DNA of 20,915 bases. Source: a virus. The notes below the pieces were generated by a model. It searched no databases and was not told the origin of the DNA. It saw nothing but the letters and a program-made list of their open reading frames with translations. Position 1 is the stretch's first letter. Every line of letters begins with the position of its first letter. This document shows positions 7,373-14,291 of this stretch, in pieces. The translations under genes were made by a program, and so were the position numbers. The stretch is from the IMG/VR virus record IMGVR_UViG_3300043426_000139, positions 1 through 20,915 of that record. The stretch is one strand, 5' to 3'.

Positions 7373-9069
7373 CGGATCCCCGTGTTTCGGCGGCGGTCAT
7401 CCTTGGTCAGTTGGCGACGGACCGAGACGGCTTGCGTTGGGTTTTGGACTACGATGGTGATCGTATCACCACCCTTGGCTGTAGGGGCCACCCGACCAGG
7501 ACTGCGGGGGATGATCGCCTCAGCCCTGCGCTCCTGCGTGACGAGATTATCCCCCGCCTCGTATGGTCCTCCACCAGCGCGGAAAACGTACTTCGACAGC
7601 CCCCCGGCAGCGAGGCCAAACCCGCCACCAGAAACGAGATTGAACAGCCCGAAAATGGCGGCGCGTGCGGCCATCTGCGCAGCCATCTCGATCAGCATAT
7701 TTTTGAACCCTTCGCCCAAGCTGGACCAAAGGTTGGTACCGTCACGGAGAGCGGATGCAAAGGACGACGAGAGCACGCCTTCGAGCTGGTTTGCGTAGTT
7801 CATTTGGCGCTGGAATGCCGCTTCCGCCGCCGCATCCTTTTCGGCCTCGAATCGCTTTTGCGCGTCCGATTTCGTCTTGAGCTCCAGTGCGTTTAGGCGG
7901 ATGCCTTCTTTGCTACGTTCCTCTTCGGCGGCAAGCGATTGCGCCTCGAATTCCTTTTGGAGATTGAATCGGGCTTGGACAATTTTTGCCTCTTCATCGA
8001 ATGCCGCCTTGATTCGATCATCTTCGGCCTTCTTCGCTTCTTTCTTGCCGTCGCCCGTGCCGTAACCTCCGCCTGTCGGAGTTTTGTCGGGCGGCGGCGC
8101 GTTGGATTTGTCGTATTCTGCGAGAGCTTCTTGTAGAGTCTTCCCTTCTATCGTTCCCGTTCCAACCTTCTTGTTGAGCCAAGCGGGAGCGCCCTTCATT
8201 ATGCCCTGCTGGTCTTGTAGCTCCCCGTACTTCTGGATGATCTGATCGCGGCCCTGCTTGATGGATTCCGACTTTGTCAGCATCCCCATTGCAAGACGGA
8301 TTCTGTCGACTCCTTCCGCCCATTTCAAAAGCTCCGGCAAAACCTTCTCCGCAATCCCGAAACCTACTTGCGTGAACATGCCTTTGATTTCAACCATTCG
8401 GTCGTTGAAATCATCAGCCATCCGCGCCATCTCGGTCGAGACAATCGGAGCCGCATCTCCCATCTCGCGCAATGCCACGCCACCCTGGACGAGGAGCGGA
8501 AGCATCTCCTGTCCAGACTTCCCGAAAGCATCGGTCGCGATCTTGAGCCGCATCATCGGGTCAGTCGTGGCGGCAACCTTGTCGGCAAGCTGGAATAAGG
8601 CTTCGTCTGCGCTGTTGGCCGTGACGCCGTAAGCCTTGAGCGTTTTATCTCCGCTCGCAACCTTTGCACCGAATCGCGCCATTTTCGACGCGAGCGTTTC
8701 GATAGTCGTCCCGCTCTGCTCTGCGTACATCTTGAGGACTGACAAGCGTTCCGTCGAAACTCCAAGCTGCAGCGAAAGGTCGTTGATGTGGTCGGCTGCG
8801 TTGATAGACGACATGACCATTGCGCCGAATCCGGCGGCAAGGCCAGCGACCGCCACGGAAGCCCCCACAAGCGGCCCTCGCGTCATCACGTCCATCGCCG
8901 CGCCTGCGCCGGGGATGCGCTGCGCTACCTCTCCAATCGCCTCAGATGCGCCTTTGAACGACTTAGACGCCTTCTTTCCGGATGCCTCGGCGACCGTGCC
9001 GAATTTGACGAGCTTTGGCGAGCCTTTGTCGTCAACGTCAAGCACATACCGGATTTTGTCGTCTGCCAC
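7369..9069 (-). CDS. H: Tail tape measure protein
   Basis: This 566-residue protein sets tail length and is ejected with the DNA. The GTG start at 9069 follows the T stop directly and has AAGGGG seven bases upstream. Residues 63-90 are Ala/Gly-rich and hydrophobic (VGASVAVAGLAAGFGAMVM). A TMP-like helical part (DHINDLSLQLGVSTERLS, VLKMYAEQSG) follows. A Gly/Pro linker (about 315-335) leads into a long charged coiled coil (about 335-425), then the lambda-type tail C domain (LSSSFASALRDGTNLWSSLG, LIEMAAQMAARAAIFGLFN) and a Gly-rich segment. At about 0.15 nm per residue the tail would be near 85 nm, shorter than lambda (135 nm). The stop overlaps the next start as GTGA. Confidence 0.93.
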   Translation of the reverse strand: MADDKIRYVLDVDDKGSPKLVKFGTVAEASGKKASKSFKGASEAIGEVAQRIPGAGAAMDVMTRGPLVGASVAVAGLAAGFGAMVMSSINAADHINDLSLQLGVSTERLSVLKMYAEQSGTTIETLASKMARFGAKVASGDKTLKAYGVTANSADEALFQLADKVAATTDPMMRLKIATDAFGKSGQEMLPLLVQGGVALREMGDAAPIVSTEMARMADDFNDRMVEIKGMFTQVGFGIAEKVLPELLKWAEGVDRIRLAMGMLTKSESIKQGRDQIIQKYGELQDQQGIMKGAPAWLNKKVGTGTIEGKTLQEALAEYDKSNAPPPDKTPTGGGYGTGDGKKEAKKAEDDRIKAAFDEEAKIVQARFNLQKEFEAQSLAAEEERSKEGIRLNALELKTKSDAQKRFEAEKDAAAEAAFQRQMNYANQLEGVLSSSFASALRDGTNLWSSLGEGFKNMLIEMAAQMAARAAIFGLFNLVSGGGFGLAAGGLSKYVFRAGGGPYEAGDNLVTQERRAEAIIPRSPGRVAPTAKGGDTITIVVQNPTQAVSVRRQLTKDDRRRNTGIR

Positions 9070-9806
9070 CTATTTCCCCTTCGTTTTTCGCTTGGCTTCC
9101 GACTCTTTCGCCTTGGCGTCTAGGTAAAGCTGGCGTTCGTTGGCAAGGATCCCGTGGGCGTCAGCAAACCACTGCATTTGGTCAAGCCACCCGCCAGCGA
9201 GCGGTAACGGCCCGAAATTATCGGAGCCGCCAAAGACGCGCCATGTCGCAACGACTGATTCCCATTCGGGGCCAACTTGGGATGCGGGGCATCGGTAGAG
9301 GTCGAAGTGTTTTCCATTGAATCCTCCGGAGATTGGATCTCCAAAAACTGGTGTCTTCGCTCTCTTCGTACATCCCCAAGCATCACGCGCCGCCTCGTCG
9401 TCGGTGTGCCTTCCCGGTGTGCAGGTGCAGCGGTATCGCCCCACCAGCAGCCGAAAGGCAAGGATTATTTTCCCCGGTCTAATTCCGATGCGCGGGAGCG
9501 TTTGACCACTTCGAGCAGGATTGCCCAGATCACGTCTGGATGGAGCGAACCGAAAACCTCGGAGCGTTCCGCACCCTTCTTGTCGTCGGCAATCCCGGAC
9601 TGGACCATCTTCTCGCAAAGCGTGTAAGCGGCGTCGCTGTCGCTATGGCCGAACGCCTGTTGGATCGCGGCGAACTCGCGCCCCGTGGCCGTGCGAATCT
9701 TGTATGGTCCGCCATCCTCGATCTTGAAGCGAGGCAAGCCCTTCTCGAACTCGGTACGGATCGAGACAGAAAACGTTACATCTGGAGTGAGGAAAATCGG
9801 GTCCAT
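9070..9806 (-). CDS. GT: Frameshifted tail assembly chaperone, gpG-T-like (-1 frameshift)
   Basis: A -1 shift at 9468-9474 joins the 113 residues of G to 132 residues read in the -1 frame, from ATA ATC CTT (IILAFRLLVG) to the TAG at 9072-9070. The product would be about 245 residues; lambda gpG-T is 279. The T part contains several cysteines (RCTCTPG, AWGC, YRC) and a Trp-rich region (WESVVATWRVFGG, GGWLDQMQWF) and ends in a Lys/Glu-rich helix. There is no good independent start with a ribosome site for the T frame, and the open -1 frame covers the whole gap between G and the tape measure. Both facts support production by frameshifting. In lambda the G:GT ratio is critical for tail assembly. 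Confidence 0.88.
9465..9806 (-). CDS. G: Tail assembly chaperone, gpG-like
   Basis: This 113-residue protein follows the tail tube, as lambda G (140 aa) follows V. It has an N-terminal beta part (FLTPDVTFSVSIR, KGLPRFKIEDGG), a helical middle (REFAAIQQAFGHSDSDAAYTLCEKMV) and a final helix (PDVIWAILLEVVKRSRA). Such chaperones bind the tape measure and recruit tube subunits but are absent from the finished virion. The last sense codons GGA AAA and preceding G form a frameshift heptamer directly before the TAA, so a fraction of ribosomes should make the longer GT product. Confidence 0.85.
   Translation of the reverse strand: MDPIFLTPDVTFSVSIRTEFEKGLPRFKIEDGGPYKIRTATGREFAAIQQAFGHSDSDAAYTLCEKMVQSGIADDKKGAERSEVFGSLHPDVIWAILLEVVKRSRASELDRGK
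9468..9474 (-). promoter_or_regulatory. Programmed -1 frameshift slippery site GGGAAAA
   Basis: Read in the G frame as G GGA AAA, followed at once by the TAA stop of G. It fits X-XXY-YYZ and differs only in its last base from the lambda site GGGAAAG at the same place. Re-pairing one base back keeps GGG and AAA codons and enters the open T frame. I do not see an obvious strong downstream stem-loop; lambda does not require a strong one either. Confidence 0.88.
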
Positions 9807-9809
9807 GTC

Positions 9810-10748
9810 TTAGCTCTGGGTCAGGGTGAGGCAGGGATCGGCGTCGTCAGAAACGAACTCGCCGACAACCGTAACGTATCCCACGCCGTCCATGTACTCG
9901 ATGGTCGGCTGTTCGATGAGCGCGATGGATCCGGTCCACGTCAGGACGTTTCCGGCGGTACCCTTGGACATCTGGAGAGAGACGGCCAGAGGCGCGGCGC
10001 GGGAGTCGTTGCGGTAGGCGTTGCGCCAATCGACCGTGCCGTCCTCGATCACGGAGGCGCGAATCATGCAGGCTTGCGTGGTGATGATGTTGCGACCGAA
10101 TCCAGACGCGTGCGTGCCGTCTGGCGTGGGGGTCACGGTGTTTTCGATGGAGATTTCCGCCGACGAAACAGATCCAGAAAAAGATCCAATCGAGCAGGCC
10201 ATTCCAAGGAACGGATTTCCCAGGCCAGCGGTCGGATGCGCCCCGGCAATGAAAGCTGTTTCCACGGCCTTGGAGTAGCGCCCCGTACCTTCGACTTCGC
10301 ACATCCACGATTCGCCGTTCTTGGCGAAAAATCGCAGCTTGGAAATGCGCGTACCTGCGGAAACGTGCTCATAGACGCCATCGCGATACTTGAATGTCGC
10401 GGCGGTCCCGATGATCGCGCTGGTTACGCCTTCTGCGCCGAAAGTGACGTTGTCGGTCGCGACCGTGCCACCAGCGGCGGCGGCGATTGCGTACCAGTCG
10501 GGCGCGGTGCCGTTGGTTCCGCTTGGGCGCGGCTCGAAGGATCCAGTCACCTTTCCGATGGCCGTTCCGCCGATGCCCTGCATGGCCGAATAGGAAGCGC
10601 GGCGCGGCTTGCGTGCGTTGTATGTGGATTCGTCCATGATGTCGCATTCCGACCAGACGGAGCCATAGTTGGCAGACACCAGCGTTTCAGCGGTCAGCTC
10701 GGCCGCTTCCGCCTTATAGCCCATTTGCTTGTAGGTTTCAATCAACAT
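9810..10748 (-). CDS. Major tail tube protein
   Basis: This 312-residue protein is mostly beta-strand (SANYGSVWSECD, FGAEGVTSAIIGTAATFKY, ISKLRFFAKNG, AEISIENTV, PLAVSLQMSKGT, NVLTWTGSIALIEQPTIEY, VTVVGEFVSDD) with Gly/Thr/Ser-rich loops. It lies between the terminator-position gene and the G/GT chaperone pair, the fixed slot of the tail-tube subunit that polymerises around the tape measure. Lambda gpV is 246 aa; the extra length may be a surface domain. The ATG is adjacent to the previous TAA. It should be among the most abundant virion proteins. Confidence 0.85.
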   Translation of the reverse strand: MLIETYKQMGYKAEAAELTAETLVSANYGSVWSECDIMDESTYNARKPRRASYSAMQGIGGTAIGKVTGSFEPRPSGTNGTAPDWYAIAAAAGGTVATDNVTFGAEGVTSAIIGTAATFKYRDGVYEHVSAGTRISKLRFFAKNGESWMCEVEGTGRYSKAVETAFIAGAHPTAGLGNPFLGMACSIGSFSGSVSSAEISIENTVTPTPDGTHASGFGRNIITTQACMIRASVIEDGTVDWRNAYRNDSRAAPLAVSLQMSKGTAGNVLTWTGSIALIEQPTIEYMDGVGYVTVVGEFVSDDADPCLTLTQS

Positions 10749-11234
10749 TTAGCGGCCTCCGAAAGCGCGGTGGAAACGGAATGAAAATTCAGCGGTAGCG
10801 GCCTCGCGACTTGCGCTACCAACACCTGTCAAAAAAGACGGTGTCATGGTATTGTCGGTGACCCATAACCCGACACCAGAAAAGCCAGAAATTGTCGCGA
10901 CTCCGGTAACATGATCCATGACCATATTGACCACGGCTACGCGAAGATCAGCGAGAAGATCGAGCGCGGATTGCGCGGAAGTCAAAAGCGATGGATCAGC
11001 GGTAATGCTGCGGGAAATTGTGACGGCGATGATCGGCGCGACGACATCGGGTGACCCGACTTGGTTGCCTTGCGCCTTCGATGCTTCCTGCATAAAGTGG
11101 ACGCGAATGGTATCGACCGTCTCGACGAACGCGCCGCCCGGAGCAGGCAGTCCATAGATGACAGAATATGTCGGGAAGGATGCGGTCATCTTTGCGCCGA
11201 TTGCAGCAATGAGGGATCCGACGAGCGTTGCCAT
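10749..11234 (-). CDS. Putative tail terminator (gpU-position) protein (161 aa)
   Basis: The start MATLVGSLIAAIGAKMTASFPTY at 11234 overlaps the previous stop (TGATG). The composition is mixed alpha/beta: an N-terminal helix, strands around VETVDTIRVHF, a central VVAPIIAVTISRSI strand, the helix SLLTSAQSALDLLADLRVAVVNMV and a final beta sheet ending FSFRFHRAFGG. The length and place directly before the tail-tube gene match lambda gpU-type terminators, which cap the growing tube and bind the head connector. Sequence identity to gpU is not evident to me. Its stop and the tail-tube start are adjacent (TAAATG). Confidence 0.55.
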   Translation of the reverse strand: MATLVGSLIAAIGAKMTASFPTYSVIYGLPAPGGAFVETVDTIRVHFMQEASKAQGNQVGSPDVVAPIIAVTISRSITADPSLLTSAQSALDLLADLRVAVVNMVMDHVTGVATISGFSGVGLWVTDNTMTPSFLTGVGSASREAATAEFSFRFHRAFGGR

Positions 11235-11950
11235 CAATCCCCCTTGCCCAGCGTGACGCCGCGCCGATTGAGCGCCATCAGATCGGGGTACTTCTTGCGG
11301 ATGAGCGTTTTCCAGCGGCCTTGCGCGGATCGAAGCGCACGCCACCAGCCACGAACGCCCTGCTGTGAATACACCGCCTTCCTTGTTCCAACTTCGGCGG
11401 CTCTGTATCCTCCGGATAGCGTAATATATCCGGATCCGTCTGCAGTAGTGCCAGCTTCCATCTCGCCGCTTTTCCCGTGTTGCCCATTGTTTTCCCATGC
11501 GATAATTTCGCCAGCGTCAACAGTAGGGGCGTGAGCGGCGATGTCTTTCGCGAAACCGAGCATCGCCCCAGAGCGAGAGACGAACTTCCCGCGAATGAAA
11601 ACCTTATCTTCCTTCGTGATCGTTTGTGCGACCTCGGAGTCTTCCAGCTTGTGCCACTGCCCTAATTTATTGCGCCCGAACCGCTCGCCACGGGCCGATA
11701 GTTTCGTGGTCGTGATGGGTCCGTGCGTCGAGCCTGGAGGCGATGTGTACGGCCTGCGCTGGCCTTCTGCGTAGTGCGTGGTAGGCGTGATGTACCGCGC
11801 CAACATTACCACTCCTACCTGTTGGATCACGCCAGAATTAGCATAGGCGAAAGCGGCGGGAGTGCCAGCCGGAACGGAACGAGCGACGCGAGCGAGGTCG
11901 TTTAGACTCGCCCCCACCGCCTTCCATTCCAGTCCAGCTACCCGCGCCAT
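11234..11950 (-). CDS. Putative head-tail connector / tail completion protein (238 aa)
   Basis: The start at 11950 (MARVAGLEWKAVGASLND) lies two bases after the previous stop with GAGGT upstream; the longer in-frame frame behind it is antisense-like low-complexity Arg and is rejected. The protein starts with an amphipathic helix, then has Gly/Thr-rich beta segments (YTSPPGSTHGPITTTK, ITLSGGYRAAEVG) and ends in a very basic helix (RSAQGRWKTLIRKKYPDLMALNRRG). It occupies the slot of neck/tail-completion proteins (lambda FII/Z, HK97 gp9/gp10) between head genes and the tail terminator. The basic ends recall gpZ-type proteins, but I see no diagnostic motif. Its stop overlaps the next start by one base (TGATG). 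Confidence 0.5.
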   Translation of the reverse strand: MARVAGLEWKAVGASLNDLARVARSVPAGTPAAFAYANSGVIQQVGVVMLARYITPTTHYAEGQRRPYTSPPGSTHGPITTTKLSARGERFGRNKLGQWHKLEDSEVAQTITKEDKVFIRGKFVSRSGAMLGFAKDIAAHAPTVDAGEIIAWENNGQHGKSGEMEAGTTADGSGYITLSGGYRAAEVGTRKAVYSQQGVRGWWRALRSAQGRWKTLIRKKYPDLMALNRRGVTLGKGD

Positions 11951-11952
11951 GA

Positions 11953-12354
11953 TTATACCTCGACGCCGTGCGCGATTGCCATCTCGATCAGCTTGTCCAC
12001 ACTGATGCGAGGCGGGACCTTGACATCCTTCGCCTTGAGCGCGGCGCGGATCGCGGCCACGTCTGCGGATGCGTCGGTCTGGTCGTCTTCGGTTTCTTCG
12101 GGGATTTCCTCGACAGATTCCGTCGCGACAGGCGCAGCGACTTCCACGGCAGGGATGTTGGATTTCCATTTTGCCTGGATGATGATTCCATCAGATCCGA
12201 AGGCGGTCAGGCGCGCAACGTCGTGCGATGCTTCGCCATTGAGGCGGCGCTTTTCTTCGCGAGCGGCGGCGTAGATGTCGCCTTTCTCGCCGGGCCGAAT
12301 CTCGACCGCGCCGTCGGCCTTTTCGATTACCAATACAGCCAGTTTCTTAATCAT
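11953..12354 (-). CDS. Head-completion-position protein with C-terminal HeH/SAP-like motif (133 aa)
   Basis: This is the first gene after the capsid terminator, with a GGAG ribosome site eight bases before the ATG. Residues 1-65 are a small alpha/beta domain (MIKKLAVLVIEKADGAVEIR, then a GIIIQAKWKS strand). Residues 70-95 are a Pro/Glu/Asp/Thr-rich acidic linker. Residues 98-133 (AAIRAALKAKDVKVPPRISV then a helix) resemble the short helix-extension-helix (HeH/SAP-like) domains found at the ends of phage packaging and head proteins such as lambda FI. Its position between capsid and neck genes fits an FI-like accessory role in packaging. This is context plus motif, not a firm family assignment. 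Confidence 0.6.
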   Translation of the reverse strand: MIKKLAVLVIEKADGAVEIRPGEKGDIYAAAREEKRRLNGEASHDVARLTAFGSDGIIIQAKWKSNIPAVEVAAPVATESVEEIPEETEDDQTDASADVAAIRAALKAKDVKVPPRISVDKLIEMAIAHGVEV

Positions 12355-12366
12355 GGTCGAGACTCC

Positions 12367-12397
12367 AAAAAGGAAAAGCGCGGTGCTGTCCCGCGCT
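12367..12397 (-). terminator. Intrinsic terminator after the major capsid gene
   Basis: On the minus strand AGCGCGG pairs with CCGCGCT around a seven-base loop (GACAGCA) and is followed by TTTCCTTTTT. The stem starts 11 bases after the capsid stop. A terminator here would make capsid mRNA more abundant than downstream neck and tail mRNA, by partial termination or by protecting a 3' end. The next gene has its own GGAG ribosome site, and no promoter is obvious in between, so read-through is presumably substantial. Confidence 0.85.
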
Positions 12398-12408
12398 GGT
12401 TTGGTTGG

Positions 12409-13296
12409 TTATGCCGACTTGAGGATGGTCAGCGCGGCGGCTTGGCCAGCCGAGATGCCGAATCCGAGACCAGCCCAGATGTGATAGTTGCCGTCGTTGC
12501 CATCCCAGAACTTGGTTGTGATGGTGATTCCGGTGGCCGGATCGGTGTAGCTTCCGATCAGCGCCGAGGTGCCGAAATCGGCATTCTCGAACGAGGGGCG
12601 GAAGCCCACCGCGAACGCTTCGGGAGCGGCCAGCCAGCCGACGAGGTTTGCCACGTCACCCGAAGCGGCCACGCTCGAAACCTTGGCGATCTCGAAGCCG
12701 TGGACGTTGGGAATGACGTTGCGCTTGATCACGCCGTCGTCACCGAAAGCGTAAGCGGCTTGGATCGCATTGTCTTTCGACAGAGCGCCCGTGTAGGTCG
12801 GAGTCAGGACGGCATAGCGACCTTCGGTGCTCGCCAAAGCAACATCCAGCCCGGTGGCAGCGTCGGCCATGTCGTCGGCGTCCCAGTTGGCAGCGGTCGA
12901 CGTGATTGCGGTGTTGGTGTAGGTTGCGGCCAGCACCAAAGCGTTCTGCATGGCAAACATCTTCTTGGCGATTGCGCGACCCATGACGGGGACAGCGGCC
13001 ATCGCGAAGTCGACTGGAGTTTGGTTGACCACCAGCTTATTCTGCTTGATGTAGTCGTAGACCTCGGTAAAGGTCACGGTCACGCCAGTGGTAGCCGCCG
13101 AGCTGGATGTATAGTTGGCGGTGGCCTGCGTGAACTCCGCGCCCGTGCGCTCGGCGAAGATGTTGACGACAGTTGACTTTGCTCCCGGCACATTCTCGAC
13201 CTTGATCGAGTTGCGGAGCACGGGACCAATTGCGGTTACCAGCGAGGGGAAAACGCCCCGCGAAACCGCTTCCATGTTCAAAGATGTGACAGCCAT
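12409..13296 (-). CDS. E: Major capsid protein
   Basis: This 295-residue protein directly follows the protease/scaffold gene, the invariant place of the main shell protein. It starts MAVTSLNMEAVSRG after a strong AGGAGAA ribosome site that overlaps the protease stop. Features seen in HK97-fold shell proteins include a TVVNIFAERTGAE segment, an E-loop-like beta region (YTSSSAATTGVTVTFTEVYD), a long central helix (AMAAVPVMGRAIAKKMFAMQ) and a late VHGFEIAKVSSV strand. The second half (DNAIQAAYAFGDDGVIKR...) recalls P22-type coat proteins more than lambda gpE (341 aa). No separate decoration gene corresponding to lambda D lies between protease and capsid. A terminator follows immediately. The role is secure by context; the exact family less so. 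Confidence 0.88.
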   Translation of the reverse strand: MAVTSLNMEAVSRGVFPSLVTAIGPVLRNSIKVENVPGAKSTVVNIFAERTGAEFTQATANYTSSSAATTGVTVTFTEVYDYIKQNKLVVNQTPVDFAMAAVPVMGRAIAKKMFAMQNALVLAATYTNTAITSTAANWDADDMADAATGLDVALASTEGRYAVLTPTYTGALSKDNAIQAAYAFGDDGVIKRNVIPNVHGFEIAKVSSVAASGDVANLVGWLAAPEAFAVGFRPSFENADFGTSALIGSYTDPATGITITTKFWDGNDGNYHIWAGLGFGISAGQAAALTILKSA

Positions 13297-13298
13297 GA

Positions 13299-13742
13299 TT
13301 ATTCTCCTGCGAAGATTTCTTTTTTGTGGGCGGAGTAGTAGGCGGCAGCTTCTTGCAGCCGCCCAGATTCGCGGAGAGCCTTTTCTTTCGCCGTATGCGT
13401 GGTGAAGGTCTCCAAGTCCCCCTCCTCGACATGAGACATCCCATCAGGTGCGGACACCTTGAGGTTGTGAGCGGCAAATTCTTGAGCGCCTTCGATCTTC
13501 GCGGCGGCGACAGCTTCTGTCAGCGCGAGAGCGTGGGCGGTGTTCGCAGCTTCGAGAGCAGCAACGGCTTCGGATGCGCGAGCCTCAGCAGCGGTGGCGC
13601 GGCCCTCGGCGTCGGCGATCTTGGCGACGGCTTCGGACAAAGCACCCTCGGCCTTCGCGAGGTCAGCTTTGATCTCGCTGGTCCCGTTGACCTTGGCGAG
13701 CATTCTTTCGAGCAAACTCGGTTCGTTTTCTGGAGTGGGCAC
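13299..13742 (-). CDS. Nested scaffold protein (Nu3-like) from an internal GTG start
   Basis: Inside the protease gene, in the same frame, a perfect AGGAGG (13753-13748) stands five bases before a GTG codon (13742-13740, residue Val184). This start would make a 147-residue protein, VPTPENEPSLLERMLAK onward, that is the coiled-coil scaffold alone. Lambda makes its Nu3 scaffold in exactly this way, from an in-frame start within gene C. The ribosome site falls at the Pro/Glu-rich junction between protease and scaffold, which is where selection for a second product would place it. A separate scaffold would be made in excess over protease, guide shell assembly and be degraded. Not directly proven. 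Confidence 0.75.
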   Translation of the reverse strand: MPTPENEPSLLERMLAKVNGTSEIKADLAKAEGALSEAVAKIADAEGRATAAEARASEAVAALEAANTAHALALTEAVAAAKIEGAQEFAAHNLKVSAPDGMSHVEEGDLETFTTHTAKEKALRESGRLQEAAAYYSAHKKEIFAGE

Positions 13743-14291
13743 GGTTGCCTCCTGTGGTGCGTGTTTGAACTTCATGGATTCCGGGATCTTCGCGAACGCT
13801 GCGGCCTTGCCTTCGATCCCGTGGGCAAATCCAAGCGCGACAGCCTCATCAGGAGAGAGCCACGTTTCGGCGTCCATCATTTCGCGAGCCTTGTCGACGG
13901 AGACTTTCCCTCCCGTGACTTCGCTGTACATCGCGGCCATGTCGTTTGCGATCCCATCGAGAACATCCGCTTCGGCGCGAAGGTCGTTCGCCTCGCCGCC
14001 TGCGTAGCTCGTCGGGTTGTGGATCATCAGGCGCGACCCGGTAGCCATCAGGCGCTTCTTGCCTGCCAAGAATATGACCGACCCCATCGAGGCTGCGAGG
14101 CCGTCGACGTGGGTCGTAGTGTTGCCGTGACCCTTGATCGCGTTGGCAATGGCGAGCCCCTCCCAGACGTAACCGCCTGGAGAGTTGACGCGTACTGTCA
14201 GCTTTTCGCCCTTGGCCTTGGAGACTTCGCGGACAACGTCCAGAGCCATCACATCCCATCCGATAGCGCCGTACAAAAGCAGATCAGACAT
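13299..14291 (-). CDS. C: ClpP-like (S14) head maturation protease fused to scaffold domain
   Basis: The protein has 330 residues. Residues 1-165 form a ClpP/S14-type serine protease: VRVNSPGG (33-40), nucleophile region DGLAASMGS with Ser68, general base in LMIHNP with His91, and MMDAETWLSPDEA (138-150), whose Asp140 is a candidate third residue. Residues 184-330 are an Ala/Glu-rich coiled coil typical of scaffolding (ADLAKAEGALSEAVAKIAD region), ending in a short folded tail. In lambda the C protease also carries the Nu3 scaffold sequence at its C-terminus, so the fusion is the normal lambda plan. The start at 14291 has GAGG seven bases upstream and overlaps the portal by eight bases. The product assembles and then processes the procapsid, probably destroying itself. 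Confidence 0.92.
   Translation of the reverse strand: MSDLLLYGAIGWDVMALDVVREVSKAKGEKLTVRVNSPGGYVWEGLAIANAIKGHGNTTTHVDGLAASMGSVIFLAGKKRLMATGSRLMIHNPTSYAGGEANDLRAEADVLDGIANDMAAMYSEVTGGKVSVDKAREMMDAETWLSPDEAVALGFAHGIEGKAAAFAKIPESMKFKHAPQEATVPTPENEPSLLERMLAKVNGTSEIKADLAKAEGALSEAVAKIADAEGRATAAEARASEAVAALEAANTAHALALTEAVAAAKIEGAQEFAAHNLKVSAPDGMSHVEEGDLETFTTHTAKEKALRESGRLQEAAAYYSAHKKEIFAGE

Noticed and set aside
9540-10784. Long open frame (414 codons) on the plus strand opposite the tail-tube and G genes
   Set aside because: Antisense to confidently identified tail genes, no ribosome site, Arg/Gly/Asp-rich composition typical of a shadow frame in GC-rich DNA.
11968-13176. Long open frame (402 codons) on the plus strand opposite the capsid gene
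   Set aside because: Exactly antisense to the major capsid and next gene; low-complexity Gly/Arg/Asp composition and no domain pattern.
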